Positions 1-8,590 of a stretch of DNA of 64,000 bases are shown piece by piece. Below the pieces are notes generated by a model that was not told where the DNA came from, did no database searches, and saw only the letters and a list, made by a program, of their open reading frames with translations. This DNA comes from Nocardioides furvisabuli (lineage in GTDB: Bacteria; Actinomycetota; Actinomycetes; Propionibacteriales; Nocardioidaceae), in contig NZ_JAIGQB010000004.1 in the NCBI RefSeq assembly GCF_021083185.1, positions 124,001 through 188,000 on the forward strand, written 5' to 3'. The first letter of the stretch is position 1; every line of letters starts with the position of its first letter. The position numbers and the translations under genes are program-made.

Positions 1-110
1 GCGGCACCGCGACCACGGCGTCGCGCATCTCGGCGGAGCACGACGGCAAGCGACTGTCCGACCACGACGCCTACGTGATCGAGGCCTCCACCACCTCGGT
101 GGTCGAATAG
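1..110 (+). CDS. 3' end of an endonuclease/exonuclease/phosphatase-like protein (partial)
   Basis: Only the last 35 codons are present, read from base 3 to the TAG at 108-110. The tail contains the motif LSDHDAYVIEAS. An S-D-H triad near the C-terminus is the hallmark of the endonuclease/exonuclease/phosphatase (DNase I-like) fold, where the histidine is catalytic. The substrate cannot be told from the tail; family members cleave DNA, RNA or phosphoesters. The family call rests on this single motif, so it is tentative. The next gene converges on it from the other strand. Confidence 0.45.
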   Translation, partial: GTATTASRISAEHDGKRLSDHDAYVIEASTTSVVE

Positions 111-130
111 CGACGAGTACCCCCGTCGGC

Positions 131-1354
131 CTACGTCCGTCTGGTGAAGCTGACGGTGTTGTCGGCGTGGATCGTCATGGCGTACGTCGCGTCGTGCGCG
201 AGCCGGTGGTGTCGCGGGCACAGGAGCCGGCCGTTGGCGAGGTCGGTCAACCCGCCGCGGGACCAGGGGTCGTCGTGGTGAGCGTGACACCCCGACGCTG
301 AGGTCTCGCACCCGCGAGCGGTGCAGCCGCCGTCGCGCAGGCCGAGCGCGATGCGCTGGGGTTTGGCGAAGAGCCGCGCCGCACGCCCGAGGTCGAGCGG
401 CTGGGACTTCGTGTCGAGCACGGCCGGGATGATCCCGGCCTCGCACGCCAACCGCCGTGCCTGGCCTGCAGACATCCGGGTGCCGTCGTCCAGCAGCGCG
501 GTCGCGCTCTCGGCGAGCAGCTGCTCGATCGTCATCGTCACCACGACGGTGGCGTTCACCCCCGCGGTCTGCGGGGTCGCGTCGGCCGGGTAGCGCTCGA
601 CGTACTCGACCTACGCCTCCCCCAGACGGCGGCGCAGCGGCTTCCACCCGCCCGACTCGTCACGCAGCTCGTCCTCGGTGTGGCGGGCCGGGTTCGCCAG
701 CGCCAGCAGGTGCCGCTTCAACATCGCACCGACGTGGGACGGCACCACGAAGGTCCCGCGACACCGACCCTCGCCGTCGTCGGACATCGTCAAGTCCACC
801 GAAGCAGCGGCACGCCGCTCCTCCGCCTCCAGCACGGCAGCCTCGTGGGACTCCCCCACCTCGGGCGCGACCACGTCGAGGATCCGCTTCCCGATCTGCT
901 TCAGCTCGCGCGCGTCGTGCTGCCGCGCGAGCCGCAGCAGCGCCTCCTCCGCGTCCTCACGGACAGCAGGGTCGACATGGGGAGGGAGCGCGTCGACCGC
1001 CTCCACCACCACCCGCGCCTGCTCGGTCCGCAGCGCACCGGAGGTCAACGCCGTCGCGACCCACGGATGCTGCTCGAGCGCCCGCCCCAGCGCCAGGTCG
1101 CGGCGCGCCTCGCGCCGCGTCGTCCTGGTCTCGACCGCCAGCCACGCCGCCGCATCACGCAACCCGTGCGCCACAGCCACGTCATCGGACGCGCCCAGCA
1201 CCCGCGCGAGCAGCGCATCCAGCTGCGAACGCACCTCGGTCAGCGCCACCAACGCCGACTGCTTCTCCCCCGCCGACATGAACGCCGGCTCAACCGACGC
1301 CACACCCTTGAGCGCCACGCCGAGGTCGTCGGCACACTCGATGATCGGATGCAC
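131..1354 (-). pseudogene. DUF222-HNH endonuclease (13E12 family) interrupted by an in-frame TAG
   Basis: Two open segments in the same minus-strand frame form one DUF222-HNH protein. The first (from GTG 1354, behind AGGAGG) encodes the alpha-helical DUF222 region and ends in RRRLGEA followed by TAG at 613-611. The frame then continues without a shift as VEYVERYP, which is expected family sequence, into the HNH domain with C-TARG-C, CHAHH and LLCPRHH metal/catalytic residues, ending at 131. One base change (TAC or TTC-like codon to TAG) would explain it. These proteins occur in many copies in actinobacterial genomes, with repeat-like behaviour. Function is probably lost unless the amber codon is read through or is a sequencing error. 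An upstream start at 1465 is possible but lacks a good ribosome binding site. Confidence 0.8.
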
Positions 1355-1620
1355 CAGGCCACCTCCTCGCACGCACTCACAGGTCCCCGCCCGGGATCGG
1401 GCGGCACGGGAGAGGCATGACTGGTGGCACCGTTGCCAGGTCGTCACCCGAGAGCCGCAAGGCATCCCGCCAGCACCACGACGGGTTCTATGGATGACTG
1501 TCCCGATCCCGGGATCCCTGTCACCTCAGACGAGGGATCCGTTCCGGACCGGCGTGCTCACGCCATCGTACACCTGTTCGAATACGGCCACAAGAGGCAA
1601 GCTGGCAATAAAGGGCGAGT

Positions 1621-1749
1621 TCAAACGGCTGATGCAACGAGCCTCTTGTTGAGGGATTGGCCAGGAGTCTGCCACTCGAGGGTCTTGCGGGGTTGGGTGT
1701 TGAGCTGCAGCGCGACAGCGTCGCACTCGGTGTCGGTGAGGTGACGCAG
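1621..1749 (-). mobile_element. IS30-family transposase remnant (C-terminal stub)
   Basis: The minus-strand frame ending in TGA at 1623-1621 encodes about 39 residues containing LTDTECDAVA, LNTQPRKTLEWQTP and a short tail. The R-P-R-K-T-L-x-W-x-T-P block is the conserved C-terminal end of IS30-family transposases. Upstream of it the frame turns to sequence with no transposase features, so the element is truncated and has no catalytic DDE core. No matching terminal inverted repeat pair was seen. It marks a past insertion between the broken HNH gene and the alcohol dehydrogenase. The flanks 1355-1620 and 1750-1881 hold no gene I can support. Confidence 0.7.
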
Positions 1750-1881
1750 GCGAGCAGCTGCAGCACCGCGACACCGGCCTCCTCGTCCACCATCGCGTGG
1801 GAGTCGTCCAGCAACCGCGATCGACGCTGGTGAGACGGAGCCCGCCGCAGGGGCCCGCGGGACGATCTGGACAACGCGGGC

Positions 1882-1912
1882 GGGACCTTCGTCCCCGCCG
1901 CCAAGGTCCCAT
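1882..1912. promoter_or_regulatory. DosR/DevR-like palindromes upstream of the alcohol dehydrogenase
   Basis: GGGACCTTCGTCCC at 1882-1895 is a perfect inverted repeat (GGGAC, 4 bases, GTCCC). This matches the spacing of the mycobacterial DosR dormancy box core. Directly after it, 1901-1910 read on the other strand gives GGGACCTTGG, a second half-type site. The pair lies about 100 bases before the ATG at 2014. Assignment to a DosR-type regulator is inferred from motif shape only. Confidence 0.5.
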
Positions 1913-2013
1913 CGCCCCTGACGACGGACGGCGATCCCGACGACCCTCGAGGTGGAGCGAGCACGCTCCCTCGGCGCAGGTCGCGCCGCGCCCCCACACC
2001 TGAGGAGCACGCC

Positions 2014-3024
2014 ATGAAGGCTGCCGTCGTCCCCACCCTCGGCGCATCGCTGGAGATCCGCGACGTCCCCGTCCCCGAGCCCGGCCCCGGCCAGGTGCTC
2101 GTACGGATCGAGACCTGCGGGCTGTGCCACACCGACATCCACGCGGCGCGCGGCGAGTGGCCGGTGAAGCCCAAGGACCAGCTCATCCCCGGCCACGAGG
2201 GCGTCGGCATCGTCGAGTCCGTCGGCGAGGGCGACCTGCCCGTGGCGGTCGGGCAGCGCGTGGCGCTGCCCTGGCTCGGTCAGGCCTGCGGGCACTGCCG
2301 CTACTGCGTCGACGGCTGGGAGACCTACTGCACCAGCCCCTCCTACATGGGCTACACGATGGACGGCGGCTACGCGGAGTACGCCGTCGCGTGGGCCAGC
2401 CACGTCGTACCCGTCCCGGACGGCGTCGACCCGATGGACGCCGCGCCGCTGACCTGCGCCGGCGTGACGACGTACAAGGCCATCAAGGTCGCGGACCCGA
2501 AGCCCGACGAGACCTGCATGGTCGTCGGCATCGGCGGCCTCGGCCACCTCGGCCTGCAGTACGCCCGCATCTTCGGCACGCGCACCGTCGCCGTCGACGT
2601 GCACGACGACAAGCTCCAGCTGGCCAAGGACCTCGGCGCCGACCACGTGGTCGACGCGCGTGGAGACCAGGCGGCCCAGCTCGCCGAGATCGGTGGCGTC
2701 GACATCGCGCTGGTGACGGTGCCGTCGCCGGCCGCCATGCGGGCCGCGCACGCCGCGCTCAACCCCAACGGCCGGCTCGTGATCGTCGGCCTGCCGGCCG
2801 ACAACCGCCTCGAGCTCCCGGTCTTCGAGACCGTGCTCAAGGGGATCTCGATCATCGGGTCGCTCGTCGGGACGCGCAACGACCTCGCCGCCTGCTTCGA
2901 CCTCCACGCCCGCGGGCTGACCCGCGTCGTCACCGAGAGCCGCAACCTCGACGACGTCAACGCGTGCTTCGAAGAGGTGCTCGCGGGCGAGGTGCCGGCG
3001 CGGCTGGTCTTCGACATGCGGTGA
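2014..3024 (+). CDS. adhP: Zinc-dependent alcohol dehydrogenase (AdhP/AdhA type)
   Basis: 336 residues, the normal length for a medium-chain NAD-dependent alcohol dehydrogenase that interconverts primary alcohols and aldehydes. Catalytic zinc ligands are visible as Cys38 (GLCHTDIH), His61 (GHE) and Cys148 (LTCAG). The structural zinc lobe is Cys92, 95, 98 and 106 (CGHCRYC...YC). The Rossmann NAD motif GIGGLG lies near residue 172. The ATG is preceded by GAGGAG. It stands alone, with DosR-like palindromes upstream, which would fit induction under low oxygen; that regulation is inference. The exact alcohol substrate cannot be read from sequence. Confidence 0.85.
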   Translation: MKAAVVPTLGASLEIRDVPVPEPGPGQVLVRIETCGLCHTDIHAARGEWPVKPKDQLIPGHEGVGIVESVGEGDLPVAVGQRVALPWLGQACGHCRYCVDGWETYCTSPSYMGYTMDGGYAEYAVAWASHVVPVPDGVDPMDAAPLTCAGVTTYKAIKVADPKPDETCMVVGIGGLGHLGLQYARIFGTRTVAVDVHDDKLQLAKDLGADHVVDARGDQAAQLAEIGGVDIALVTVPSPAAMRAAHAALNPNGRLVIVGLPADNRLELPVFETVLKGISIIGSLVGTRNDLAACFDLHARGLTRVVTESRNLDDVNACFEEVLAGEVPARLVFDMR

Positions 3025-3111
3025 CCGGGTCGGCCGGGTGGCACCATGCACCGACACACCTGCGGCGCACGGAGCGCGAGGTGACTCCAGTCGACCAGGA
3101 GGCGGTCAGCG

Positions 3112-5898
3112 GTGCCCGACGCGGACGCTCCACCTCCGCTGCGCATCCACCAGCGAGAAGCGCTCGAGGCACTCGCCGGGGCCTGGGACGACGCGAACCG
3201 CCCCCGCGCGTGGGTCATCCTGCCGCCGGGGGCCGGCAAGACCCGTGTCGGCCTCGAGGCCATCGCCGGCGAGCTCGGCGCGCACCCCGACACCCGGGCC
3301 GTCGTGCTCGCCCCCAACACCGCCATCCAGTCGCAGTGGATCGACGAGGCCCGGGCGTTGGGGCTCGGCGCGGGCGACGACAAGACCCTCGCCGGTCCGC
3401 TGACCTGCCTGACCTACCAGTCCCTGGCCGTCTTCGACTCCGAGGCCACGGACGCCGACGCGACCACCGTCGTCGACCGGCTCCACCCCAACGGCGTCGC
3501 CCTCTTCGAGCGGATCCGCGCCCAGCCCCGCCTGGTGCTCGTCCTCGACGAGTGCCACCACCTGCTCGAGGTGTGGGGACGCCTGCTCGCCGAGCTCCTC
3601 GACGCCGTCGACCGCGCCCACGTCCTGGCGCTCACCGCCACCCCGCCCGAGAGCCTCGCCGGCGAGCAGCGCGCGCTCGTCGACCAGCTCTTCGGGCGCA
3701 TCCTCTACCGGGTCTCGGTCCCGGCGGTCGTCAAGGAGGGACACCTCGCGCCCTTCGACGAGCTCGTCTGGCTGACCACCCCGACCGCGGCCGAGGAGGA
3801 GTGGCTCGCAGGCGAGGCGCTCCGGTTCACCGAGCTCACCACTCCGAACTTCGGGTCGGTCGGGTTCCACGAGTGGCTCACCGCCCGCTTCGTCGACCCC
3901 GTCCCCGCCACCACCACCTGGGCGGCGCTCGCCGAGCGCGAGCCCGACCTGTGCGACGCGGCGCTGCGGATGCACCACGCGGACCTGCTCGACCTGCCCG
4001 TCGGCGCCCGCCTGCGCGAGCAGCACCGGCACGACCCCTCCGCCGAGGACTGGGTACGCCTCCTCGGCGACTGGCTGCTGAACCATGTCGCCGAGTCCGA
4101 GGACCCTGCCGACGCCGAGGTGCTCGCCGTCGTGCGGGCCGCACTGCCGTCCGTCGGCTACCAGTGGACGCGACGCGGCGTACGTCGTGGGCGCTCCACC
4201 GTCGACCGCGTGCTGGCGCGGTCGTACGCCAAGCCCGGCGCGGCCGCGCAGATCATCGCCGCCGAGCACGCCGCGATCGGCGTACGTGCCCGGGTGCTGG
4301 TGCTGTGCGACCACGAACGTGCCTCGGCGACGGTCCCCGTCGACCTCGCCGGGGTCCTCGACGCCGAGGCCGGCTCGGCGATCGCCGCCCTCGAAACCTT
4401 TCTCTCGGCCCCGGACACGGCCGTCCTGCACCCCATGCTGGTCACCGGATCGGTCGTCGCTGCGTCCGAGGAGACGCTGCGCGACCTCGTCGCGTTCGTG
4501 GCCGGACGCGACCCCGACCTGGCCGCCAGACTCTTCGTCGGGACCGGGGACGGACCGGTCGCGACGTGCTCGTCCGGATGGACCTCGCGCACCTGGGTCG
4601 CCCACGTCACGGCGTACTTCGAGGCTGGCCGGACCCAGGTCCTCGTCGGCACCCGCGGCCTCCTCGGCGAGGGGTGGAACGCCCGCGGCGTCTCCACGCT
4701 CATCGACCTGACGACCGCCACCACCCTGACGGCGGTCGTCCAGACCCGCGGCCGGGCGCTGCGCACCGACCCGACCTGGCCGGACAAGGTCGCCACCAAC
4801 TGGACCGTCGTGTGCGTCTCGGAGGCCCACCTCAAGGGCGACAACGACTGGTCCCGGCTGGTGCGCAAGCACCAGGGGTTCCACGGCGTGGACGCCGACG
4901 GCGACATCGTCGACGGGGTCGCCCACATCGACGCGTCCTTCTCCCCCTTCGCTCCCCCGCCGGTCGCCTCCTTCGACGCCCTGAACGCCCGCATGCTCAT
5001 CGCCGCCGCGGACCGCGACGCCATCCGCGACGCGTGGGCGGTCGGCGAGCCCTACCAGGACGTCACGCTGGCGTCGCTGCGCGTGCGGCCCTCGACCTCT
5101 GCCGTCGCGGTGGTCGACGAGGTGGTGTCTCTGACGCCGGTCCCGCCGTCGTGGCGGTTGGGAGCGGATGGGCTGTCGACCGAGGCCCCGGTCCCGACCA
5201 CGAGCTGGCGTACGCCGCTGGTGCTGGCCGCGGGGACGGCAGGCGCTGGCGGCGCTGCCGTGCTCGCGTCTCCGTGGGCTGCCCTGGCCGCAGGCACCGT
5301 CGGCGCGCTGGCGACCCTCGGCAACGCCGCGCTCACCGGCCGCGACCACGCCGAGACGCTCACGCAGTGGGTAGGCGCGCAGGTAGCCCTGACAACGGGG
5401 GTGCCGCCGCTCGAGGCGGTCGCCGCAGCCGTCGCGGACGCCCTCGCCGCGGCTGGCCTCACCGGCGTGGGTGCGTCCGGTCTCGCCGTCGACGTCCACC
5501 CCGGCGGTGACTACCGCTTCCGCCTCGTCGGCACCGAGCACGACGCCGAGGTCTTCGCACTCGCGTTCGACGAAGCGATCGGACCGGTCGGCGCACCGCG
5601 CTACCTCGTGTCCCGCTTCACCGACGCTGCGCTCCCGGACGGACCGATCCGTACGCGGCGCGGCGCCGGCTCAGCGTTGCGAGCCGCACGTGCGACCGGG
5701 GAGGCATGGCACCCGGTCCCGACCGTCCTGGGCCGCAACGCCAAGAGCGCCGGCCACTACCTCGACGCCTGGCGTACGTGGGTCGGCGAGGGCCGGCTGC
5801 TCGCCACGGCCAAGCCGGAGGGCGCCGGCATCGCGACCGCGGTGTCGGGCGAGGACCCGTTCGCGGCGACCACGGTGATGCGGCGGCACTGGTCCTGA
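3112..5898 (+). CDS. SF2 DEAD/DEAH-box helicase with hydrophobic C-terminal segment
   Basis: 928 residues from a GTG behind AGGAGG. The N-terminal half is a superfamily 2 helicase: Walker A PPGAGKT (residues 38-44), DECH box at 146-149, SAT-like LTATP, and a C-terminal helicase lobe with GEGWNARGVSTL and QTRGRALR (arginine finger region). After the helicase lobes, residues about 700-740 are an unbroken Ala/Gly/Leu/Val-rich stretch that could form two membrane-spanning helices, followed by a roughly 180-residue region I do not recognise. The substrate (DNA or RNA) is unknown. Downstream genes are on the other strand, so it is probably monocistronic. A role in phage defence or repair is possible but not shown. 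Confidence 0.75.
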   Translation: MPDADAPPPLRIHQREALEALAGAWDDANRPRAWVILPPGAGKTRVGLEAIAGELGAHPDTRAVVLAPNTAIQSQWIDEARALGLGAGDDKTLAGPLTCLTYQSLAVFDSEATDADATTVVDRLHPNGVALFERIRAQPRLVLVLDECHHLLEVWGRLLAELLDAVDRAHVLALTATPPESLAGEQRALVDQLFGRILYRVSVPAVVKEGHLAPFDELVWLTTPTAAEEEWLAGEALRFTELTTPNFGSVGFHEWLTARFVDPVPATTTWAALAEREPDLCDAALRMHHADLLDLPVGARLREQHRHDPSAEDWVRLLGDWLLNHVAESEDPADAEVLAVVRAALPSVGYQWTRRGVRRGRSTVDRVLARSYAKPGAAAQIIAAEHAAIGVRARVLVLCDHERASATVPVDLAGVLDAEAGSAIAALETFLSAPDTAVLHPMLVTGSVVAASEETLRDLVAFVAGRDPDLAARLFVGTGDGPVATCSSGWTSRTWVAHVTAYFEAGRTQVLVGTRGLLGEGWNARGVSTLIDLTTATTLTAVVQTRGRALRTDPTWPDKVATNWTVVCVSEAHLKGDNDWSRLVRKHQGFHGVDADGDIVDGVAHIDASFSPFAPPPVASFDALNARMLIAAADRDAIRDAWAVGEPYQDVTLASLRVRPSTSAVAVVDEVVSLTPVPPSWRLGADGLSTEAPVPTTSWRTPLVLAAGTAGAGGAAVLASPWAALAAGTVGALATLGNAALTGRDHAETLTQWVGAQVALTTGVPPLEAVAAAVADALAAAGLTGVGASGLAVDVHPGGDYRFRLVGTEHDAEVFALAFDEAIGPVGAPRYLVSRFTDAALPDGPIRTRRGAGSALRAARATGEAWHPVPTVLGRNAKSAGHYLDAWRTWVGEGRLLATAKPEGAGIATAVSGEDPFAATTVMRRHWS

Positions 5899-5908
5899 GC
5901 CAGGCGGG

Positions 5909-6409
5909 TCAGACAGCGCCCTGCGAGCGCCAGTACGCGTTGATCGCACCGTTGACCTTCACGAACCACACGATCATGCCGACGAAGAAGAACCAGCCGA
6001 GGAGCAGCGCCCACAGGCCGGTGACACCGCTGACCGGGGAACGCATCCCGCGGCGCTCGTACATCCCCTTCACCTCGGCGGGCGTGAGGAAGTACATGAC
6101 GATGCTGAGCAGGAAGCCGAGCAGCAGGCCGACGCCACCGCCGAGGCCCGTGCCGGCGTGGCGCTTCATCTCGTCGTGGGTCTTGTAGAACCAGTAGAGC
6201 GAGTAGAAGCCGAGGGTGACGATGCACAGCAGGAAGCACGTCCCGGTGCTGCGGACCTGACCGATCGGCCCGCTCGGAGCCATCCCGTAGGCGCTGACCG
6301 GGTGCCCGGCGGGCGCCGGCATCATCGCGTAGTCGGTGGTCTGCGTCGTTGGGGCAGGCCAGTTCGGCTGCTGCGTCGGCTGCGTGTGGATGTCGTTGTT
6401 CTCGGTCAC
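5909..6409 (-). CDS. DUF4234-type membrane protein
   Basis: 166 residues from GTG 6409, preceded by GGGGGA. The first 55 residues are polar and rich in Gln, Pro and Thr with no signal peptide. Three hydrophobic helices follow: CFLLCIVTLGFYSLYWFYK, a Gly/Leu-rich segment, and a final segment with GLWALLLGWFFFVG. The pattern of TLGFYSLYWFY then a short polar turn is typical of DUF4234 integral membrane proteins, whose function is unknown. The gene is divergent from the desaturase; 6410-6638 is their shared promoter region, in which I see no clear operator. Confidence 0.65.
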   Translation of the reverse strand: MTENNDIHTQPTQQPNWPAPTTQTTDYAMMPAPAGHPVSAYGMAPSGPIGQVRSTGTCFLLCIVTLGFYSLYWFYKTHDEMKRHAGTGLGGGVGLLLGFLLSIVMYFLTPAEVKGMYERRGMRSPVSGVTGLWALLLGWFFFVGMIVWFVKVNGAINAYWRSQGAV

Positions 6410-6638
6410 TGGTTCCCCCGTGTGGTGGTGCTGCTGACTGTGGCGACGCGAACGTATCCGTGCTCTACCGGGCACGTCCGCGTTTTCCTCGACGTCAGGG
6501 AAACTTTGACGAAGCCGCGCCGCCGCCTGGCGCCCACTCGCCGGGGACTTCGGGCCGGGACCTATCCACGGACACGTCCAGAGGTGTAGGCAAGGAGGGC
6601 GAGGGCATCCCCCTCGCTCCCCCGGACGAGGAGTTGCC

Positions 6639-7577
6639 GTGGCCGCACTCGAGAGCACCCAGCTGCTGACCGAGCTCGAGCCGGTGGTGGAGGAGAACCT
6701 CAACCGGCACATGGCGATGGCCGACGAGTGGATGCCCCACGAGTACGTCCCGTGGAGCCTGGGCCGCGACTTCGCCGACCTCGGCGGCGACCCGTGGGAG
6801 ATCGCGCAGTCGCAGCTCTCCCCGATCGCGCGCACCGCGCTCGAGGTCAACCTGCTCACCGAGGACAACCTGCCGAGCTACCACCGCGAGATCGACCGCG
6901 CCTTCGGCCGCGACAGCGCGTGGGGCACCTGGGTGAACCGGTGGACCGCCGAGGAGGGCCGCCACGCCTTCTGCATCCGCGACTACCTCCTCGTCACCCG
7001 CGGCGTCGACCCCGTCGAGCTCGAGCGCGCGCGGATGGAGACGATGGAGACCGGCTACGAGGCGATGGACAAGTCGCTGCTCAACGTGTGCGCCTACGTG
7101 TCGTTCCAGGAGCTCGCCACCCGCGTCTCGCACCGCAACACCGGCCGCTACACCGAGGAGCCGATCGCCGACAAGCTGCTCGCCCGCGTCGCCAAGGACG
7201 AGAACCTTCACATGATCTTCTACCGCAACATCGTCACCGCGGCCCTCGAGCTCACCCCCAGCCAGACGATGCGCGCGATCACTGAGGAGGTCGTCGGCTT
7301 CGAGATGCCCGGCAGCGTCATCCCGGGCTTCTCGCGCAAGGCGGTGCAGATGGCCAAGGCCGGGATCTACGACCTCCGCATCCACCACGACGACATCGTC
7401 GCGCCGCTGCTGCGGCAGTGGGGCGTGTGGGAGCTGGAGGGGCTGGACGCCGACGGTGAGGCGGCCCGCGACGAGCTGGCGGCCGCGGTCGCTGCCCTCG
7501 ACGGCGAGGCGACGCGCTTCGTCGAGCGGCGGGACGAGGCGGCCGCGAAGAAGGCTTCCCGCTCCAACGCTGGTTGA
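6639..7577 (+). CDS. Acyl-ACP desaturase, diiron (DesA family)
   Basis: 312 residues from GTG 6639 with GAGGAG six bases upstream. Matches the soluble diiron stearoyl-ACP desaturase family, which puts a cis double bond into acyl chains bound to acyl carrier protein. Carboxylate/histidine iron ligands are visible in TAEEGRHAF and in DENLHMIFY, the two E/D-x-x-H pairs of the four-helix bundle. Membrane desaturase histidine boxes are absent, confirming the soluble type. The last codons (AAC GCT GGT TGA) lie inside a dispersed repeat, so the C-terminal residues and stop codon appear to have been supplied by that element. Confidence 0.85.
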   Translation: MAALESTQLLTELEPVVEENLNRHMAMADEWMPHEYVPWSLGRDFADLGGDPWEIAQSQLSPIARTALEVNLLTEDNLPSYHREIDRAFGRDSAWGTWVNRWTAEEGRHAFCIRDYLLVTRGVDPVELERARMETMETGYEAMDKSLLNVCAYVSFQELATRVSHRNTGRYTEEPIADKLLARVAKDENLHMIFYRNIVTAALELTPSQTMRAITEEVVGFEMPGSVIPGFSRKAVQMAKAGIYDLRIHHDDIVAPLLRQWGVWELEGLDADGEAARDELAAAVAALDGEATRFVERRDEAAAKKASRSNAG

Positions 7578-7642
7578 GGTGCGAGCGCAGGTCTTGGCCG
7601 GTCGCTGGTTGAGGTGCGAGCGCAGCGAGCCTCGAAACCAGA
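7568..7642. repeat. Dispersed REP-like hairpin with partial tandem copy
   Basis: CGCTGGTTGAGGTGCGAGCG occurs at 7568-7587 and again at 7603-7622. The second copy continues through CGAGCCTCGAAACCAG, so CTGGTT and AACCAG arms can fold into a hairpin. The form (GGTTGAGG ... CCTCGAAACC) resembles intergenic repeats scattered in actinobacterial genomes. The first copy contains the TGA stop of the desaturase gene. Confidence 0.75.
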
Positions 7643-7654
7643 CATGATCTCCCC

Positions 7655-8043
7655 ATGACCGAACGCAACGTCCTCGGCGGCGAGCTGGACCCGTGCGGCA
7701 CCGACCCGGTCACCGGGTTCCACCGCGACGGAACGTGCACGGTCGGCCCGCAGGACGTCGGGCTGCACGCCATCTGCGCGGTGATGACCGACGAGTTCCT
7801 CGCCCACCAGGCCGCCGTCGGCAACGACCTCTCCACCCCGCGGCCCGAGTGGCACTTCCCGGCCTCGTCCCCGGCGACCGGTGGTGCGTGGTCGCTCTCC
7901 GCTGGCTGCAGGCGTACGACGCCGGGGTGGCCGCGCCGGTCGTGCTGTCCGCGACGTCGGAGCGGGCGTTGGATGTTGTGCCGTTTGAGGTCCTGCGGGC
8001 TCACTCGGTGGACGTGCCTCCGGACCTCAGCGCGCTGGACTGA
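7655..8043 (+). pseudogene. DUF2237 protein gene with a one-base frameshift
   Basis: From ATG 7655 the frame reads NVLGGELDPCGTDPVTGF, typical of the short DUF2237 family (about 125 residues). After EWHFP near base 7858 the family sequence continues only in the neighbouring frame as GLVPGDRWCVVALRWLQAYD, ending at TGA 8041-8043. Loss of one G from a CCCGGG run (now CCCGG, about 7856-7861) explains the shift. Family function is unknown. Either a young pseudogene or a base-call error in a G run; without it a normal protein of about 129 residues results. Confidence 0.75.
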
Positions 8044-8107
8044 CCGCGGCGCATGCTCACGGGGCCCGCAACAGATTGGGAGCCGCCGCTCCAGGCAGAA
8101 TGTTGGG

Positions 8108-8518
8108 GTGAAGCGAACGATCGAAGTGGTCGGAGCCGTCATCCTGCGAGACGGATGCGTGTTCTGCGTACAGCGAAGCTCTGCGCAGTCGCTACCCGGC
8201 ATGTGGGAGTTTCCCGGCGGCAAGGTCGAGCGAGGCGAGACACCGGCTGCCGCCCTAACGCGGGAGGTTGACGAGGAGCTCGGATGCCCCGTGAGGGTCG
8301 GCGGCCGAGTCACCCGCACCGTTCACGAATACGAGTTCGCCACTATCGACCTCACTACGTATTACTGCGAGCTAATCGACAGCGAGCCGACTCTGCGTGA
8401 ACACGCGGCCTCGTGTTGGCTCCCGCCTGATCAACTCGCCTGCCTGGCCTGGGCGCCAGCCGACATCCCGGCCGTAGAAGAAGTCGTGCGGCACCTCGAT
8501 TCCCTGACCAAAGGATGA
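8108..8518 (+). CDS. Nudix hydrolase (MutT-like nucleoside triphosphate pyrophosphohydrolase)
   Basis: 136 residues from GTG 8108. A complete Nudix box is present: GGKVERGETPAAALTREVD then EELG, with the REVDEELG metal-binding glutamates intact. The N-terminal IEVVGAVILRDG and LPGMWEFPGG are typical of MutT/CTP pyrophosphohydrolase proteins, which remove pyrophosphate from damaged or non-canonical nucleotides. The ribosome binding site is weak. Base composition is lower in GC than the flanks. It lies just upstream of, and in the same frame as, the PLD-helicase, with only a TGA at 8516-8518 between the frames, which suggests a functional pair. The true substrate is unknown. Confidence 0.8.
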   Translation: MKRTIEVVGAVILRDGCVFCVQRSSAQSLPGMWEFPGGKVERGETPAAALTREVDEELGCPVRVGGRVTRTVHEYEFATIDLTTYYCELIDSEPTLREHAASCWLPPDQLACLAWAPADIPAVEEVVRHLDSLTKG

Positions 8519-8590
8519 ACTCGCGACCTGCCTCTCCGGTCAGAGCTGAAAGCCGACGGTAAACAGATAGTCCTGGCAAGCTTCCGTGGC

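Noticed and set aside
1466..2013. A complete IS30 element around the transposase stub
   Set aside because: Only the C-terminal 39 codons remain and no terminal inverted repeat pair was found.
2124..5510. A 1,128-codon open frame on the + strand across the dehydrogenase and helicase genes
   Set aside because: Arg/Pro-rich product typical of the alternative frame of high-GC genes; it covers two well-supported genes with clear motifs.
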